Shown: positions 41,179 through 50,590 of the stretch, one piece after another
Numbering within the stretch: position 1 is the first letter of the stretch
Layout: each line of letters opens with the position of its first letter
From: Streptomyces sp. NBC_00223
GTDB taxonomy: Bacteria; Actinomycetota; Actinomycetes; Streptomycetales; Streptomycetaceae
Direction of reading: 5' to 3'
DNA length: 64,000 nt
Assembly (NCBI RefSeq): GCF_036199905.1
Contig: NZ_CP108109.1
Span: 2,108,001-2,172,000 of the forward strand
Notes under the pieces: model-generated
Database searches by the model: none
Told to the model about the DNA's origin: nothing
The model's input: the letters and a program-made list of their open reading frames with translations, nothing else
Program-made: the position numbers and the translations under genes

Positions 41179-42062
41179 CGGGGGGCTCCTGGGCTGCTGG
41201 AAGGGACGCGGGAAGAGTGGTGCGGCGGGGTGGACGGCGCGTGCGCGGTCCAGGGATCGGTGACCGCGTACGAGACGTGGGTACGCAGCGCCCAGCCGTG
41301 CCGGTCGGAGATCTCGTCGAGCTGGCCGGCGGCCTGGGCGCACCACGGCCACTCGGTGGCCCAGTGTGCGGCGTCCACCAGGGCGGGCGTGCCCGTCTGG
41401 CGGGCCTCGGACGCCGGGTGGTGGCGCAGGTCGGCGGTGAGGTAGACGTCGACGCCGGCCGCGCGGACCTCGGCGAAGAGGCTGTCGCCGGAGCCGCCGC
41501 AGACCGCGACCGTACGGACCGGGGTGTCCGGGTCGCCCGCGACCCGCAGCCCGGCGGCGGTGGCCGGCAGCCCGTGGGCGGCCCGCGCGGCGAACTCCGC
41601 GAGGGTCAGGGGGGCGTCCAGTTCGCACAGCCGCCCCAGGCCGCGGCGGCCGGCGGGGTCGGTCGGATCGGGTACGAGCGGGCCGGTGACCCGCAGGTCC
41701 ACGGCGGCGGCGAGCGCGTCGGAGACACCGGGGTCGGCGCGGTCGGCGTTGGTGTGGGCGACGAGCAGGGCGACGCCGTCGCGGATCAGGTCGTGCACGA
41801 CCCGGCCCTTGAAGGCGGCCGGGCCGACGGGGGCGACGGTGGTCGTACCGCGCAGGTAGAGCGGGTGGTGGGTGATCAGCAGGTCGGCGCCGATGCGGAT
41901 CGCCTCGTCGACGACCTCCTGCACGGGGTCGACGGCGAACAGCACGCGCGACACCTCGGCGGCGGGGTCGCCGCAGACCAGGCCGACCGCGTCCCACGGC
42001 TCGGCCAGCTCCGGGGGCCAGAGGGCGTCGAGAGCGGTGATGAGATCGGACACGGTAGGCAC
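41175..42062 (-). CDS. Nif3-like dinuclear metal-centre protein
   Basis: 295 aa from GTG 42062. VSDLITALDALWPPELAEPW, WDAVGLVCGD, LLITHHPLYLRG (metal-binding His-His), LVAHTNADRADPGVSDALAA, GSGDSLFAEVRAAGVDVYLT and DAAHWATEW. Family members (YbgI/YqfO) bind two metals and may act as GTP cyclohydrolase-like or metal-handling proteins; real role unclear. Confidence 0.9.
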   Translation of the reverse strand: MPTVSDLITALDALWPPELAEPWDAVGLVCGDPAAEVSRVLFAVDPVQEVVDEAIRIGADLLITHHPLYLRGTTTVAPVGPAAFKGRVVHDLIRDGVALLVAHTNADRADPGVSDALAAAVDLRVTGPLVPDPTDPAGRRGLGRLCELDAPLTLAEFAARAAHGLPATAAGLRVAGDPDTPVRTVAVCGGSGDSLFAEVRAAGVDVYLTADLRHHPASEARQTGTPALVDAAHWATEWPWCAQAAGQLDEISDRHGWALRTHVSYAVTDPWTAHAPSTPPHHSSRVPSSSPGAPR

Positions 42063-42332
42063 GGTACGAAGGTTACCCGCACGCCCGGCACCCCCGTCCG
42101 GCCCCGGCCCCCGGACGACCGGCTCGCGGAGGGGTCGCGGGCGGAGCCGACCGGGCTCGCGGAGGGGTCGCGCACGGGGCCGACCGGTGCTCACGCACGG
42201 GCCGCTTTCCATACGTCGGGCCCGTGTGGGGGCGGTTCGGCGGAATCCGCATTCTTATGGGTGAAGCCGCGCCGCTTCCGCCGATCGTCCGGAAGTACGA
42301 AAAGTACCGTCCTGTGCCGGAGGTGGACTGAT

Positions 42333-43541
42333 ATGACCGTCACTGCTGCTCCCCAGGACATCCCGCCGCGCACCATCGCACCCGCTCCCCCGGCCTCGAT
42401 GCCTCCGGGACCCGCCACCGCCCGCGTCGTACGCCGTGCGGGCTTCACGATCGCCGCCGACGGCTCGTACGCCGCCTGCCTCGCGGAGGCCGCGCTGCCC
42501 GGGGGCGGGGGCTGGTTCACCGAGCGCTGGACGCTGGGCGGCCCGGAGCCGTACGCCGTCTCGCTCCCCGGCGCCCAGCCGGAGGAACCCGGTACGCAGG
42601 TGCTGCCGCTGCCCGACGGCCGCGTACTGATCCGGCGCCGCGTCGCCGACCGCCATGACCTCGCCCTGCTCCACCCGGCCGGCCCCGGCACCGCCGAGGT
42701 CCCGCTGTGCTCGCTGCCCGGCGAGGAGGTACGGCTGCTGCCGCCCGCGCCCGGTGCGGCCTTCGCGCTCACGTACGAGAACGGTGTGTCCACGGTCTGG
42801 CGGGTCCACGGCGCCGGTGCGGGTGCCGGTACGGGTGCGGGTGCCGACGCCGGGAAGGGCCGGCCGGTCCGCGTGACGACCGTCGAGGGCCGCTGCACGG
42901 GCGGCGTCTGGCTGGACCGGACCGGCCGGCTGCTCGCGCTCGACCGTACGCTCGACGGCCGTACGAAAGCGGTCGCCGCGGACCTGCACACCGGTACGAC
43001 CAGCCCGTTGCTCCAGCTCACCGAGGACAGCGACGACCGGCTGCTGCTCGCCGAGCCGGACAGCGGGCTGCTGCTCCTGCGCAGCGACGCGACCGGTGAG
43101 GCCAGGCTCGGGTGGGGTGTGCTCGGCAGCAGGCGGCCGGTGCGTTTCCCCGAGACGCTGCGGGTGCCCGGTGTGCAGCTCACCCCGGTCGCGGCGCAGC
43201 CGGGGCAAGTGCTGTCCCCCGAAGCGGTGGTTGTGGCGCTGCGCGGCGAAGTGCCGGGCGGCGCCGAGTCGTTGGCGCTGTGGCGGCCGGGCGAACGGGA
43301 GATGCACTGGCGTACGTCCCCGCGCGGGTGGGTCGGGCGGTCGGCGCTGTGGCTGCCGGGCGGGCCGTTGCGGGTCCCTTACGCCGGGGGCGGTACGGCG
43401 TGCGGTCTGCTCTCGTACGGCGAGCCCGCCGAGGCGGCCTTTCGGCCGCCCGCGCCGAAACGTGTCCGGCCGATGGCCCGGCGTGCCCCCCTGTCCGTCC
43501 TCCCCCTCCAGCAGGCGCCGTTGGCGCGCCACGCGGGGTAG
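42333..43541 (+). CDS. Conserved hypothetical, probable beta-propeller-like (402 aa)
   Basis: ATG with CGGAGGTGG upstream. Repeated strand-rich blocks (GRVLIRRRVADRHDLALLHP, GGVWLDRTGRLLALDRTLDG, TSPLLQLTEDSDDRLLLAEP, GLLLLRSDATGEARLGWGVL) suggest a propeller of the WD40/PQQ-like type. No signal peptide, so cytoplasmic. A short (GA)n insertion at about residue 170 comes from a GGTGCG-type microsatellite. Not recognised beyond that. Confidence 0.75.
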   Translation: MTVTAAPQDIPPRTIAPAPPASMPPGPATARVVRRAGFTIAADGSYAACLAEAALPGGGGWFTERWTLGGPEPYAVSLPGAQPEEPGTQVLPLPDGRVLIRRRVADRHDLALLHPAGPGTAEVPLCSLPGEEVRLLPPAPGAAFALTYENGVSTVWRVHGAGAGAGTGAGADAGKGRPVRVTTVEGRCTGGVWLDRTGRLLALDRTLDGRTKAVAADLHTGTTSPLLQLTEDSDDRLLLAEPDSGLLLLRSDATGEARLGWGVLGSRRPVRFPETLRVPGVQLTPVAAQPGQVLSPEAVVVALRGEVPGGAESLALWRPGEREMHWRTSPRGWVGRSALWLPGGPLRVPYAGGGTACGLLSYGEPAEAAFRPPAPKRVRPMARRAPLSVLPLQQAPLARHAG

Positions 43542-44354
43542 GGGACGCGGAAGAAGCCTGCGACAGGTGGCGACCAGCGGCCGATAACGCCTACCGCGAA
43601 GTGCGCTTCGGCGGAGAGGAGCGTGGTCCGGAGCCGGCGACGGGCCCTCCGCCGGCGGGCTGGCGGACCGTCACCTCAGTCACGCCCCGGCGAATCATGG
43701 TCGCTGTATGGGCAAACCTGGCGCTCGTAGTCGTTGGCAAGGCGGGCCTGGAGGCCAGGAACAGGTAGTGGCCGTCGGACTCCAGCCCTCGACCCGCCGG
43801 ATCTTGGCTCGCGGCCACATCATCCACCCTGTTCGTAGGGCCGCCGTCGTGCCACCAGATGTAGGACCAGTACGCCGACTCATCGCCGGTCGGATCGGAC
43901 GGACAGCCGTCCCCCGCAGCAGGCCCGCCCAGATCCGAAGACCCCCCGAAACAGCTGACACGCCAGAACCAAAACACGCTCCCAGCAGTCGGAAAATTTG
44001 TCCCGAACCTCACACGGCCGCTGTCCAGCCACCGCTATGCGGAATTTTCCATTCAGCATCACCAAGCGATCTCACGCCTGCCTCAGTCTTAGTCGTTTCG
44101 CTTCACTCCACCAGGCGTGTAGTTCCGGAAAACCTCTTCTTACGCTCATCCTGACCCTTATATAGCCATTCGATCTCATTGCAGCACGCAGCATTGCGTT
44201 AAATTCCAGACAAATCAGAAAACAATCCTGGCCCGGCTACAGCAGCAGTCGCGTACAAATTGGCAAAATAACACCACTTGCGCCGACAAGAATTTTGAGC
44301 TGCCATGCATCGGGATGCCTACGCTGATCACTGCAACCGAAAAAGGAGCAATCA
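43542..44354. other. Low-GC intergenic region
   Basis: About 810 bp. GC falls sharply after 43.95 kb, marking transferred DNA. A minus-strand frame 43591-44013 (SAYWSYIWWHDGG, SDGHYLFLASRPALP) might be a small gene or a remnant, but lacks a good ribosome site. The last 100 bp probably hold the promoter of the secreted peptide gene. Confidence 0.35.
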
Positions 44355-44779
44355 ATGAATAATCGAGCGCATTATGCCGCTATCGTCTTCGCGGCATCAC
44401 TGATTCCGATGGCCTTGGCGACGCCTGCCGCCAACGCTGCGGAGTCACCTCAGGTCACACCTAACGCCAGTTTCTCCTGCCCGCATGACGGACATGCGGC
44501 ACCCGGCGTTGTGTGCACGCATTTGAGCAATGGCACTCTCGTCCTTCTGACGGGCGGCGGAGGTGTTCAGACCGAGTACTGGGAGTCGAGCGGAGGCGCG
44601 ATCACGGCCAAATCGGATACCTATACAATGGGAAGAACACTTGGGCTCCGTCTGAGACGATAACCACGGCGGCAGTAGCACAGCATGTGTGGACTGCGCC
44701 TTCCGGGTGCGGTCCCGTCGTCGGTCTCCTGCTCAGCGGTGGCACAACATATCAAACTCCCAGCGATTCCAACTGCTAA
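44355..44779 (+). pseudogene. Secreted small protein, frameshifted
   Basis: ATG after AAAGGAG. Signal peptide (IVFAASLIPMALATPAANAA) and mature start ESPQVTPNASFSCPHDGHAA in one frame up to about 44628, where the frame runs into LGLRLRR and stop. The adjacent frame continues without break: NGKNTWAPSETITTAAVAQH, SGCGPVVGLLLSGGTTYQTP ending SDSNC. Joined at TATACAATGG the two give one protein of about 140 aa with Cys pairs. Either a real frameshift mutation or a read error. Confidence 0.7.
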
Positions 44780-44789
44780 AATTCTTGAC

Positions 44790-44823
44790 CTGTGTGCCCC
44801 ACCGAATTCGGTGGGGCACACAG
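44790..44823 (+). terminator. 34-bp perfect palindrome
   Basis: Arms CTGTGTGCCCCACCGAA / TTCGGTGGGGCACACAG with no spacer, 10 bp after the peptide stop. Likely a terminator (no T-run, as usual in Streptomyces); the symmetry also permits a protein binding site. Confidence 0.8.
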
Positions 44824-44861
44824 CCGCAGAACCGACCATCGACCCAACAGGTGAATCCCCA

Positions 44862-46202
44862 TTGCTTTATGCAGTTTTCCGCGGCCATGCCGGATTTATC
44901 GCGTTCGCCATCACCCTGGCGATCTTATGCACGACTGCAGGGTACGCAATCGCGCGGCAGAGAACGCGGAGGCCAATTTTCTGTGCGCTTTTCATCGGCA
45001 GCACCGTCGGCATCGTCACCCTTACTCTCTGGGGTCCGGTTCCGTCCACGAGCCCACCGATGTGCACAGTGAACCGCGATCTCTGGGAGCCCTTCTTCAC
45101 CGAGCAGGGCCTGCTGAACGCCGCGATGTACGCCCCCATGGGGTTTTTCGGGGCACTGGCCACACGTAGAGTACTTTTTGTCGTCGGCCTCGGCACATTG
45201 TTGACCGTGACGATAGAAACAACGCAGGGAGCCCTTCGCGTACTGGGCCGGGGTTGTGACACAAGTGACGTGGTGATGAATACGGCCGGCTTGTGTGTTG
45301 GCATCCTAATTGCAGTTCTTATGCTCGCCGTCCGACAGATCGACGACGTCAGGTTCCTTGCAGTGACACGCAGGGAGTCGTACGCCGCACTCGGCGTGTT
45401 CGCAACTCTGGTGATGACGTTTTCTCTTGTGGGAATCACGCCCGACGTTGTCAACGGAACGCTCGCAGTCAAACAGGCAAGCGGCGCACAGCAGCAGGCA
45501 ATCGAGTCGGCCGTCCATGAGTATTTTGGTGACCACTACGAGATCAAGTCCGTTCAATTCTTCAGCGGTGGCCCCGGAGGCAGCGGTACGGTAATGGCCG
45601 CGTTTCCTACCGGTTTTGTCGAAATGAATTGGCCGGACAAAGAAAAATTAACAGCGAGTCTTACCACGTCTACCGATGAACTGTCGAACGGTTATCCGCT
45701 CGACGACCCGGTCAGCGACACTTTCGACGAAAGCGACGCCAGGAGATTGGCGTCACGATATGCCAAGAAGCACGCAGCATGGGGAACAGCCGACTCCCAC
45801 GTCAGTGTTTTCCCTGTAGGCAAAAGGGCCGAACTCGGCTGGATGTTCAGTTGGCGGCGTTACCGCGCGGGCGTACTGATGCCGATGCGTCTGGACATCC
45901 AGATCGGCCCGTCGGGAAGGATTTCCCAACTGACTGCCGATCCCGTGCCGGATCCCACGGTTCCCGCAGTCTCGATATCTCGGGACCAAGCGCTCGACGC
46001 GCTCTTCACCACCATACGGTTCAAGGAAATATTCCAGGACACAGTGGCCACCAAGACCGCAGAATTGATGGCCGTTTCGGAGCACGGGCAGTGGAGAGCA
46101 GTATGGCGTATATCCGTGTCCGGCGAGGAGAAAAATGCCCTGGCCTATGTCGACGCAACGTCCAGAAAAATCTGGACATACTCGGTGACTCCGATCCGCT
46201 GA
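44862..46202 (+). CDS. VanZ-like membrane protein with PepSY-like C-terminal domain
   Basis: 446 aa from TTG 44862 (CAGGTG upstream); start uncertain because the open frame begins upstream through the palindrome. Four to five TM segments in the first 200 residues with VanZ features (WEPFFTEQGLLNAAMYAPMG, TIETTQGALRVLGRGCDTSD, VMNTAGLCVGILIAV). After a further TM (about 195-215) lies an extracytoplasmic region of about 220 aa with PepSY-like layout. GC and codon use are lower than in the core genome. Might alter glycopeptide tolerance, but not shown. Confidence 0.7.
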   Translation: MLYAVFRGHAGFIAFAITLAILCTTAGYAIARQRTRRPIFCALFIGSTVGIVTLTLWGPVPSTSPPMCTVNRDLWEPFFTEQGLLNAAMYAPMGFFGALATRRVLFVVGLGTLLTVTIETTQGALRVLGRGCDTSDVVMNTAGLCVGILIAVLMLAVRQIDDVRFLAVTRRESYAALGVFATLVMTFSLVGITPDVVNGTLAVKQASGAQQQAIESAVHEYFGDHYEIKSVQFFSGGPGGSGTVMAAFPTGFVEMNWPDKEKLTASLTTSTDELSNGYPLDDPVSDTFDESDARRLASRYAKKHAAWGTADSHVSVFPVGKRAELGWMFSWRRYRAGVLMPMRLDIQIGPSGRISQLTADPVPDPTVPAVSISRDQALDALFTTIRFKEIFQDTVATKTAELMAVSEHGQWRAVWRISVSGEEKNALAYVDATSRKIWTYSVTPIR

Positions 46203-46488
46203 CGGCTCGCGCGTCCACGTGGCACCTGGACATTGAGGCATTTCGGCTCCGCCGAAGGTGGCGACAGGGGACGGCTGGGCTCCCCATGAAACCGGGTGAT
46301 GCCGATCATCGGGGTCGAGGCGGGTAGGAAACCGGCCCCGGGCGTCAGTACACTCACCCGAAGTCGCGCGCACGGGTACCCACCGTGACCGGGGCCGATC
46401 GGCGTATCACCGCACGTGGTCACCCTTGCGCACAATTCCGGCGGCAGCCGTCACCCGGCAGCCGTGACGAATCACGGGGAGAACACGG

Positions 46489-46632
46489 ATGTCCGAAGCA
46501 ACCACGACCGACCACACGGCCGAGGACCTCGCGGGCCGCCACCGCGGGCCGGCCTCACCCGAAGAGACCGAACGCGCCACCGAAACGTCCACCGAGCCCC
46601 ACGGCAAACACCGCCGCCCGAACCCCAAGTAA
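46489..46632 (+). CDS. Small conserved hydrophilic protein (47 aa)
   Basis: ATG after GGGGAGAACACGG, stop TAA. Sequence MSEATTTDHTAEDLAGRHRG, later PEETERATETSTEPHGKHRR, end PNPK. The GRHRGPAS and PHGKHRRP blocks look like small proteins I recall in other Streptomyces. Function unknown. Confidence 0.65.
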   Translation: MSEATTTDHTAEDLAGRHRGPASPEETERATETSTEPHGKHRRPNPK

Positions 46633-47445
46633 CGCCTCGCGCGGCGCCTTTGATCCCACCCCCGCCACCGCCGGGCCCCGGCGGGGGTGCGCCGACTATC
46701 CGCCCGGGCGGTACGACCGCGACCGGCGGCCGCAGGCGCGACGACCACAAGCCGGCCTGCGGGCGGCGGACCTGCGGGCGCGAACTGCGGTCCGGCCGGG
46801 CCCGGGGCCTGCGGGCCGGCTGCCCGCGCGAGCAGCACGACCGCGACCGGGCACCCGCTAGGCGCAGCCGGACCAGCCGCAGCCAGCCCCACGACCGCGC
46901 GGGGCGGGCCGCGGCCGACGGTCGCAGGGCGCCCTGCGGGCGGAGCAAGCGACCGCCCGCAGGGCGGGCGACGGGGCGCGAACGGCGGGCGGCCAGGCCC
47001 TTCGGGGGCATGCCAGCTGCCCGCGCGAGCAGTACCACCGCGCCCCCGTCCGCGAGCGCAGCCGAATCAGCCCCAACCAGCACCACGACCGCAGGGCGGA
47101 CCCCGCCGACCGCACGGGCGGCACGACGGCGATCGACGGTCGCAGGTGAGTCAGCAACAGGGCAGCCTGAAGGCCGAGCAGTGACCGCCCGCAGGGCGGT
47201 GGCGGGCGCGAACGGCGGGCCGACCGGGGGTCGAGGCAGCGGGGCCGGGCCGGAGGGCCCGGCAGAGGTCCCGGGTGACGGGCCGGGAGGCCCGGCGGGG
47301 TCGCGGGGAGCGGGCCGCAGGCCCCGGGGCAGGGTGGCGGGCCCGGCAGAGGTCGCGCGGGGAGCGGGCCGCAGGACATTTGTCATAGGAGGCCGCGGAC
47401 ATTCGCCTCTGCCGCCGCGCCCAGCGGCTCCGTAGCGTCGTCCCC
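46633..47445. other. Palindrome-rich non-coding spacer
   Basis: About 810 bp, very GC-rich. Two degenerate copies of a block of about 110-130 bp (46819-46929 and 47017-47148) both start with GCTGCCCGCGCGAGCAG. The string GACCGCCCGCAGGGCGG occurs at 46951 and 47182. A 16-bp palindrome (46923-46938) and a 10-bp inverted repeat with 9-bp loop (46934-46962) overlap. Frames here are long but compositionally empty; I see no gene. Confidence 0.6.
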
Positions 47446-48378
47446 ATGCCACCCACCCCACCCGCCGTACATTTCACGGCAGTACACAAACGCTTCGCCG
47501 CCGTCCACGCCGTCGCCGGCGTGGACCTCGCGATCGGCCGCGGCGAAACCTGCGCGCTGCTCGGCCGCAACGGCGCCGGCAAGTCCACCACCATCAGCCT
47601 GCTGCTCGGCCTCGACCAGCCGGACACCGGCGACGTGCGGCTGTTCGGCGGGGCACCGCACGACGCGGTCAGGGGCGGCCTCGTCGGGGCGATGCTCCAG
47701 GACGGGCAGCCGATCCCCCGGGTCACCGTCCGCGAGTGGGTCGGCTTCGTGGCGTCCACGTACCCCCGCCCGATGCCCGTCGAGGAAGCCCTCGCCCTCG
47801 CCGGGATCGGCGAACTCGCCGCCCGCCGCGTGGACAAACTCTCCGGCGGCCAAGCGCAGCGCCTCCGCTTCGCGCTCGCCGTCGCCGGCAACCCCCAGCT
47901 GATCGTGCTCGACGAGCCCACCGCCGCCCTGGACGTCGAGGCCCGCCGCGCCTTCTGGCGTTCGATGCGCGGCTACGCGGCCCGGGGCAACACCGTGCTG
48001 TTCTCCACGCACTACCTGGAGGAGGCCGACGAGAACGCCGACCGGATCGTCGTCCTCGACCGGGGCCGGGTCGTCGCCGACGGCACCGGCGAGCAGATCA
48101 AGCAGCGCGTGGGCGGCACGCTCGTCTCCTTCGACCTGGCGGGCGCCGGCACCGAGGGGCTGCGCGCGCTGCCCGGGGTGACGGCCGTCGAGATCCGGGG
48201 CGAACGGGCCCTGCTGCGTACGGGCGACTCCGACGCCACGGTCGTCGCCCTGGTGAACGCGGGCCGCTGCCACGGCCTGACGGTCGCGCCCGCCAGCCTG
48301 GAGGACGCGTTCCTGACCCTGACCGCGCACCCGGCGCCCGCGGCGGCCGCGCACCTGGACAAGGAGTTCGTACGATGA
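47446..48378 (+). CDS. ABC transporter ATP-binding protein (DrrA-like)
   Basis: 310 aa, ATG. Walker A LLGRNGAGKSTTISLLLGL, Q-loop GAMLQDGQ, signature KLSGGQAQRLRFALAVAG, Walker B LIVLDEPTAALD, H-loop LFSTHYLEEAD, then a C-terminal regulatory region as in drug/multidrug ABC-2 exporters. Overlaps the permease start by 4 bp. Confidence 0.93.
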   Translation: MPPTPPAVHFTAVHKRFAAVHAVAGVDLAIGRGETCALLGRNGAGKSTTISLLLGLDQPDTGDVRLFGGAPHDAVRGGLVGAMLQDGQPIPRVTVREWVGFVASTYPRPMPVEEALALAGIGELAARRVDKLSGGQAQRLRFALAVAGNPQLIVLDEPTAALDVEARRAFWRSMRGYAARGNTVLFSTHYLEEADENADRIVVLDRGRVVADGTGEQIKQRVGGTLVSFDLAGAGTEGLRALPGVTAVEIRGERALLRTGDSDATVVALVNAGRCHGLTVAPASLEDAFLTLTAHPAPAAAAHLDKEFVR

Positions 48379-49199
48379 ACGCCCCCACCACGGCCCCGGC
48401 CGCCACCGCCACCCCGGCCGTAACCCCCACCGGGCCCACGCGCCCGGCCTCGTACCTCCGCCCCACCCTCGCCTACGTCCGCCTCGAAGTGCGCCGCACC
48501 CTGCGCGACGGCGGCTACGTGATCATGGGCGTGGGCATGCCCCTGGCCATGTATCTGCTCTTCACCAACCTCGGCGTCGCCGGTGACGACCCCGGCGCCA
48601 AACAGGACTACGCGCGCTACTCGATGATCGGCATGGCCGCGTACGGCGCGCTCGGCGCCGCGCTCGGGATCGGCCCGGGGGTCGCGGAGGACAAGGGGCG
48701 CGGCTGGCTGCGGCAGTTGCGGGTCACGCCGCTGAGCCCGTTGCAGGTGGTCGTCGGGCGCGCGCTGACCGCGTCGGTGACCGTACTGCCCGCGATCACC
48801 TCCGTACTGCTGGCGGGCGCGCTGATCAACGGCGTACGGCTCGACGCGTGGCAGTGGGCGGTGGTGCCGGTGCTGCTGTGGGTCGGGACGATCCCGTTCA
48901 CGCTGCTGGGCCTCGGCAACGGCTACGGGCTCACCGCGCAGAGCACCGGTGTGGTGAGCATGGCGTGCATGATGGGCCTCTCGGTGATCGGCGGGTTGTG
49001 GATGCCGGCCGACGTGTTTCCGCGCTGGCTGGCCGCGATCTCGCGGTGGACGCCGACCGCGCGCTTCGGTGACCTGGGGTGGAGCGTGCTGGACCACCGT
49101 GCGCCCGGCGCGGGTACGGTGGCCGTGCTCGGCGGATGGCTGCTGGTCTTCGCCGGTTACGCGGTGGTGTCGTACCGGCGTGGTGCGCGGACCGCGTGA
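48375..49199 (+). CDS. ABC-2 type permease
   Basis: 274 aa, ATG. Six TM segments, with RLEVRRTLRDGGYVIMGVGM, ARYSMIGMAAYGALGAALGI, KGRGWLRQLRVTPLSPLQVV and MGLSVIGGLWMPADVFPRWL. ABC-2 drug-exporter permease partner of the ATPase. Confidence 0.92.
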   Translation: MNAPTTAPAATATPAVTPTGPTRPASYLRPTLAYVRLEVRRTLRDGGYVIMGVGMPLAMYLLFTNLGVAGDDPGAKQDYARYSMIGMAAYGALGAALGIGPGVAEDKGRGWLRQLRVTPLSPLQVVVGRALTASVTVLPAITSVLLAGALINGVRLDAWQWAVVPVLLWVGTIPFTLLGLGNGYGLTAQSTGVVSMACMMGLSVIGGLWMPADVFPRWLAAISRWTPTARFGDLGWSVLDHRAPGAGTVAVLGGWLLVFAGYAVVSYRRGARTA

Positions 49200-49258
49200 G
49201 GCGGGCGGACGGCGTGAGGCGGCCTGGCCGGCGGGCGGACGCGCGAGGTGATCGGACG

Positions 49259-50590
49259 GTGGTGAGCGTGGACGGAGTGGGCGCGGGAACGTCGGCTGCG
49301 GCGGGGGTGGCGGGGACGTCGGACGCCGCGAGGGCCGCGACCGCCGCCACCGCTGCCCCCGTCGAGAAGGAGTGCCGCCGATCCTGGTGGCTCCGGAAGC
49401 CGCAGAACTTCGACGAGGAGATCGAGCACCTCAAGGGCCTCGACGGCAGCTCCCTCTACCCGTGGCTGCTGATGGCGATCGGCCCGGCCGCCGACATCCT
49501 CACCGGCGAGATCGGCCACCCCTGGCCGGCCGCCGCCGGACTCGCCGTCTTCTGCGCACTGTACGTGGCCACGATCCGCACGACGTTCAGCGACCGGTGG
49601 CGGTCGGGTCCTGTGCCGTTCCGGCTGCTGGCCGCCCTCGCGGGCACCACGCTCGCGCTGGCCATCGGCTACGGCGGCAACTTCATGCTGCTGTTCGTCC
49701 TCGTCTCGCTCGGCGTCGGCAGCATGTCCAGGAGCCGCCGTCATCTGGGCCTGATGCTGATGCCGCTGAGCGCGGCGGCCGGGACCATCGCGGGGCTGCG
49801 GCACACGGGGTTCTGGACGACGGCGAGTCTGGCGTACGGGACGTTCCTGTCCGGGCTCGTGGTCTCGGTGATCATCACGCTCTTCCACGCGGTGGCCCAA
49901 CTCAAGGCGACTCGGCAGGAGTTGGCGCGGTCGGCGGTCGCGCAGGAGCGGATGCGGTTCTCGCGCGATCTGCACGATCTGCTCGGGCACACGATGTCGG
50001 TGATCGTGGTGAAGTCCGAGGCGGCGCGCAGGCTCGCGCCGCGTGATCTCGACGCGGCGCTCGCGCAGGTCGCCGACATCGAGGCGGTCGGGCGGCAGGC
50101 GCTGACGGAGATCCGCGAGGCGGTGACGGGTTACCGCGAGGGCAGCCTGTCCACGGAGCTGGACCGGGCGCGGTCCGTGCTGGCGGCGTCGGACATCGAG
50201 GCCGTCGTACGGGAGTCGGGGCCGCCGCTGCCGCCGCAGACGGAGGCGCTGCTCGGGTGGGTGGTACGGGAGGGCGTCACGAATGTCGTACGGCACAGCG
50301 GGGCGGGGCGGGTGACGGTCGAGTTGCGGACGGAAGGGGGGTACGCGCGGCTGACGATCACGGACGACGGGCGCGGGCCGGCTCCCGCGGCCGGCGGCAC
50401 GGCAATCCAGGCCCGTACGGGCACGGGCCTGCGCGGCCTCACCGAACGCCTCGCCGCGGCGGGCGGCTCCCTCACGGCGGCCCCGACCCCACCGACAGGC
50501 TTCCGCCTGACCGCAACCCTCCCCGTCGAGGACCCGCCCGCGGGGGTCGGCCAACACACCTACGACCGCCTCCCGGAGGACGGACAGTGA
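49259..50590 (+). CDS. NarL-type sensor histidine kinase without a neighbouring regulator
   Basis: 443 aa from GTG 49259 (AGGTG 8 bp upstream). N-terminal Ala-rich stretch, 4-5 TM segments at about 75-215, HisKA_3 box ERMRFSRDLHDLLGHTMSVI, then HATPase VREGVTNVVRHSGAGRV and GTGLRGLTERLAAAGG. In most Streptomyces ABC-kinase loci a LuxR-type regulator follows; here an XRE gene overlaps its stop instead. Confidence 0.9.
   Translation: MVSVDGVGAGTSAAAGVAGTSDAARAATAATAAPVEKECRRSWWLRKPQNFDEEIEHLKGLDGSSLYPWLLMAIGPAADILTGEIGHPWPAAAGLAVFCALYVATIRTTFSDRWRSGPVPFRLLAALAGTTLALAIGYGGNFMLLFVLVSLGVGSMSRSRRHLGLMLMPLSAAAGTIAGLRHTGFWTTASLAYGTFLSGLVVSVIITLFHAVAQLKATRQELARSAVAQERMRFSRDLHDLLGHTMSVIVVKSEAARRLAPRDLDAALAQVADIEAVGRQALTEIREAVTGYREGSLSTELDRARSVLAASDIEAVVRESGPPLPPQTEALLGWVVREGVTNVVRHSGAGRVTVELRTEGGYARLTITDDGRGPAPAAGGTAIQARTGTGLRGLTERLAAAGGSLTAAPTPPTGFRLTATLPVEDPPAGVGQHTYDRLPEDGQ

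Noticed and set aside
43591..44013. Minus-strand frame with YWSYIWWHDGG
   Set aside because: Slightly protein-like, but poor start and no recognisable family; kept only as a remark in the intergenic entry.
46472..47461. Long frames on both strands in the 46.6-47.4 kb spacer
   Set aside because: Pro/Ala/Arg low complexity, no ribosome site, repeated palindromes; no frame favours coding over the others.
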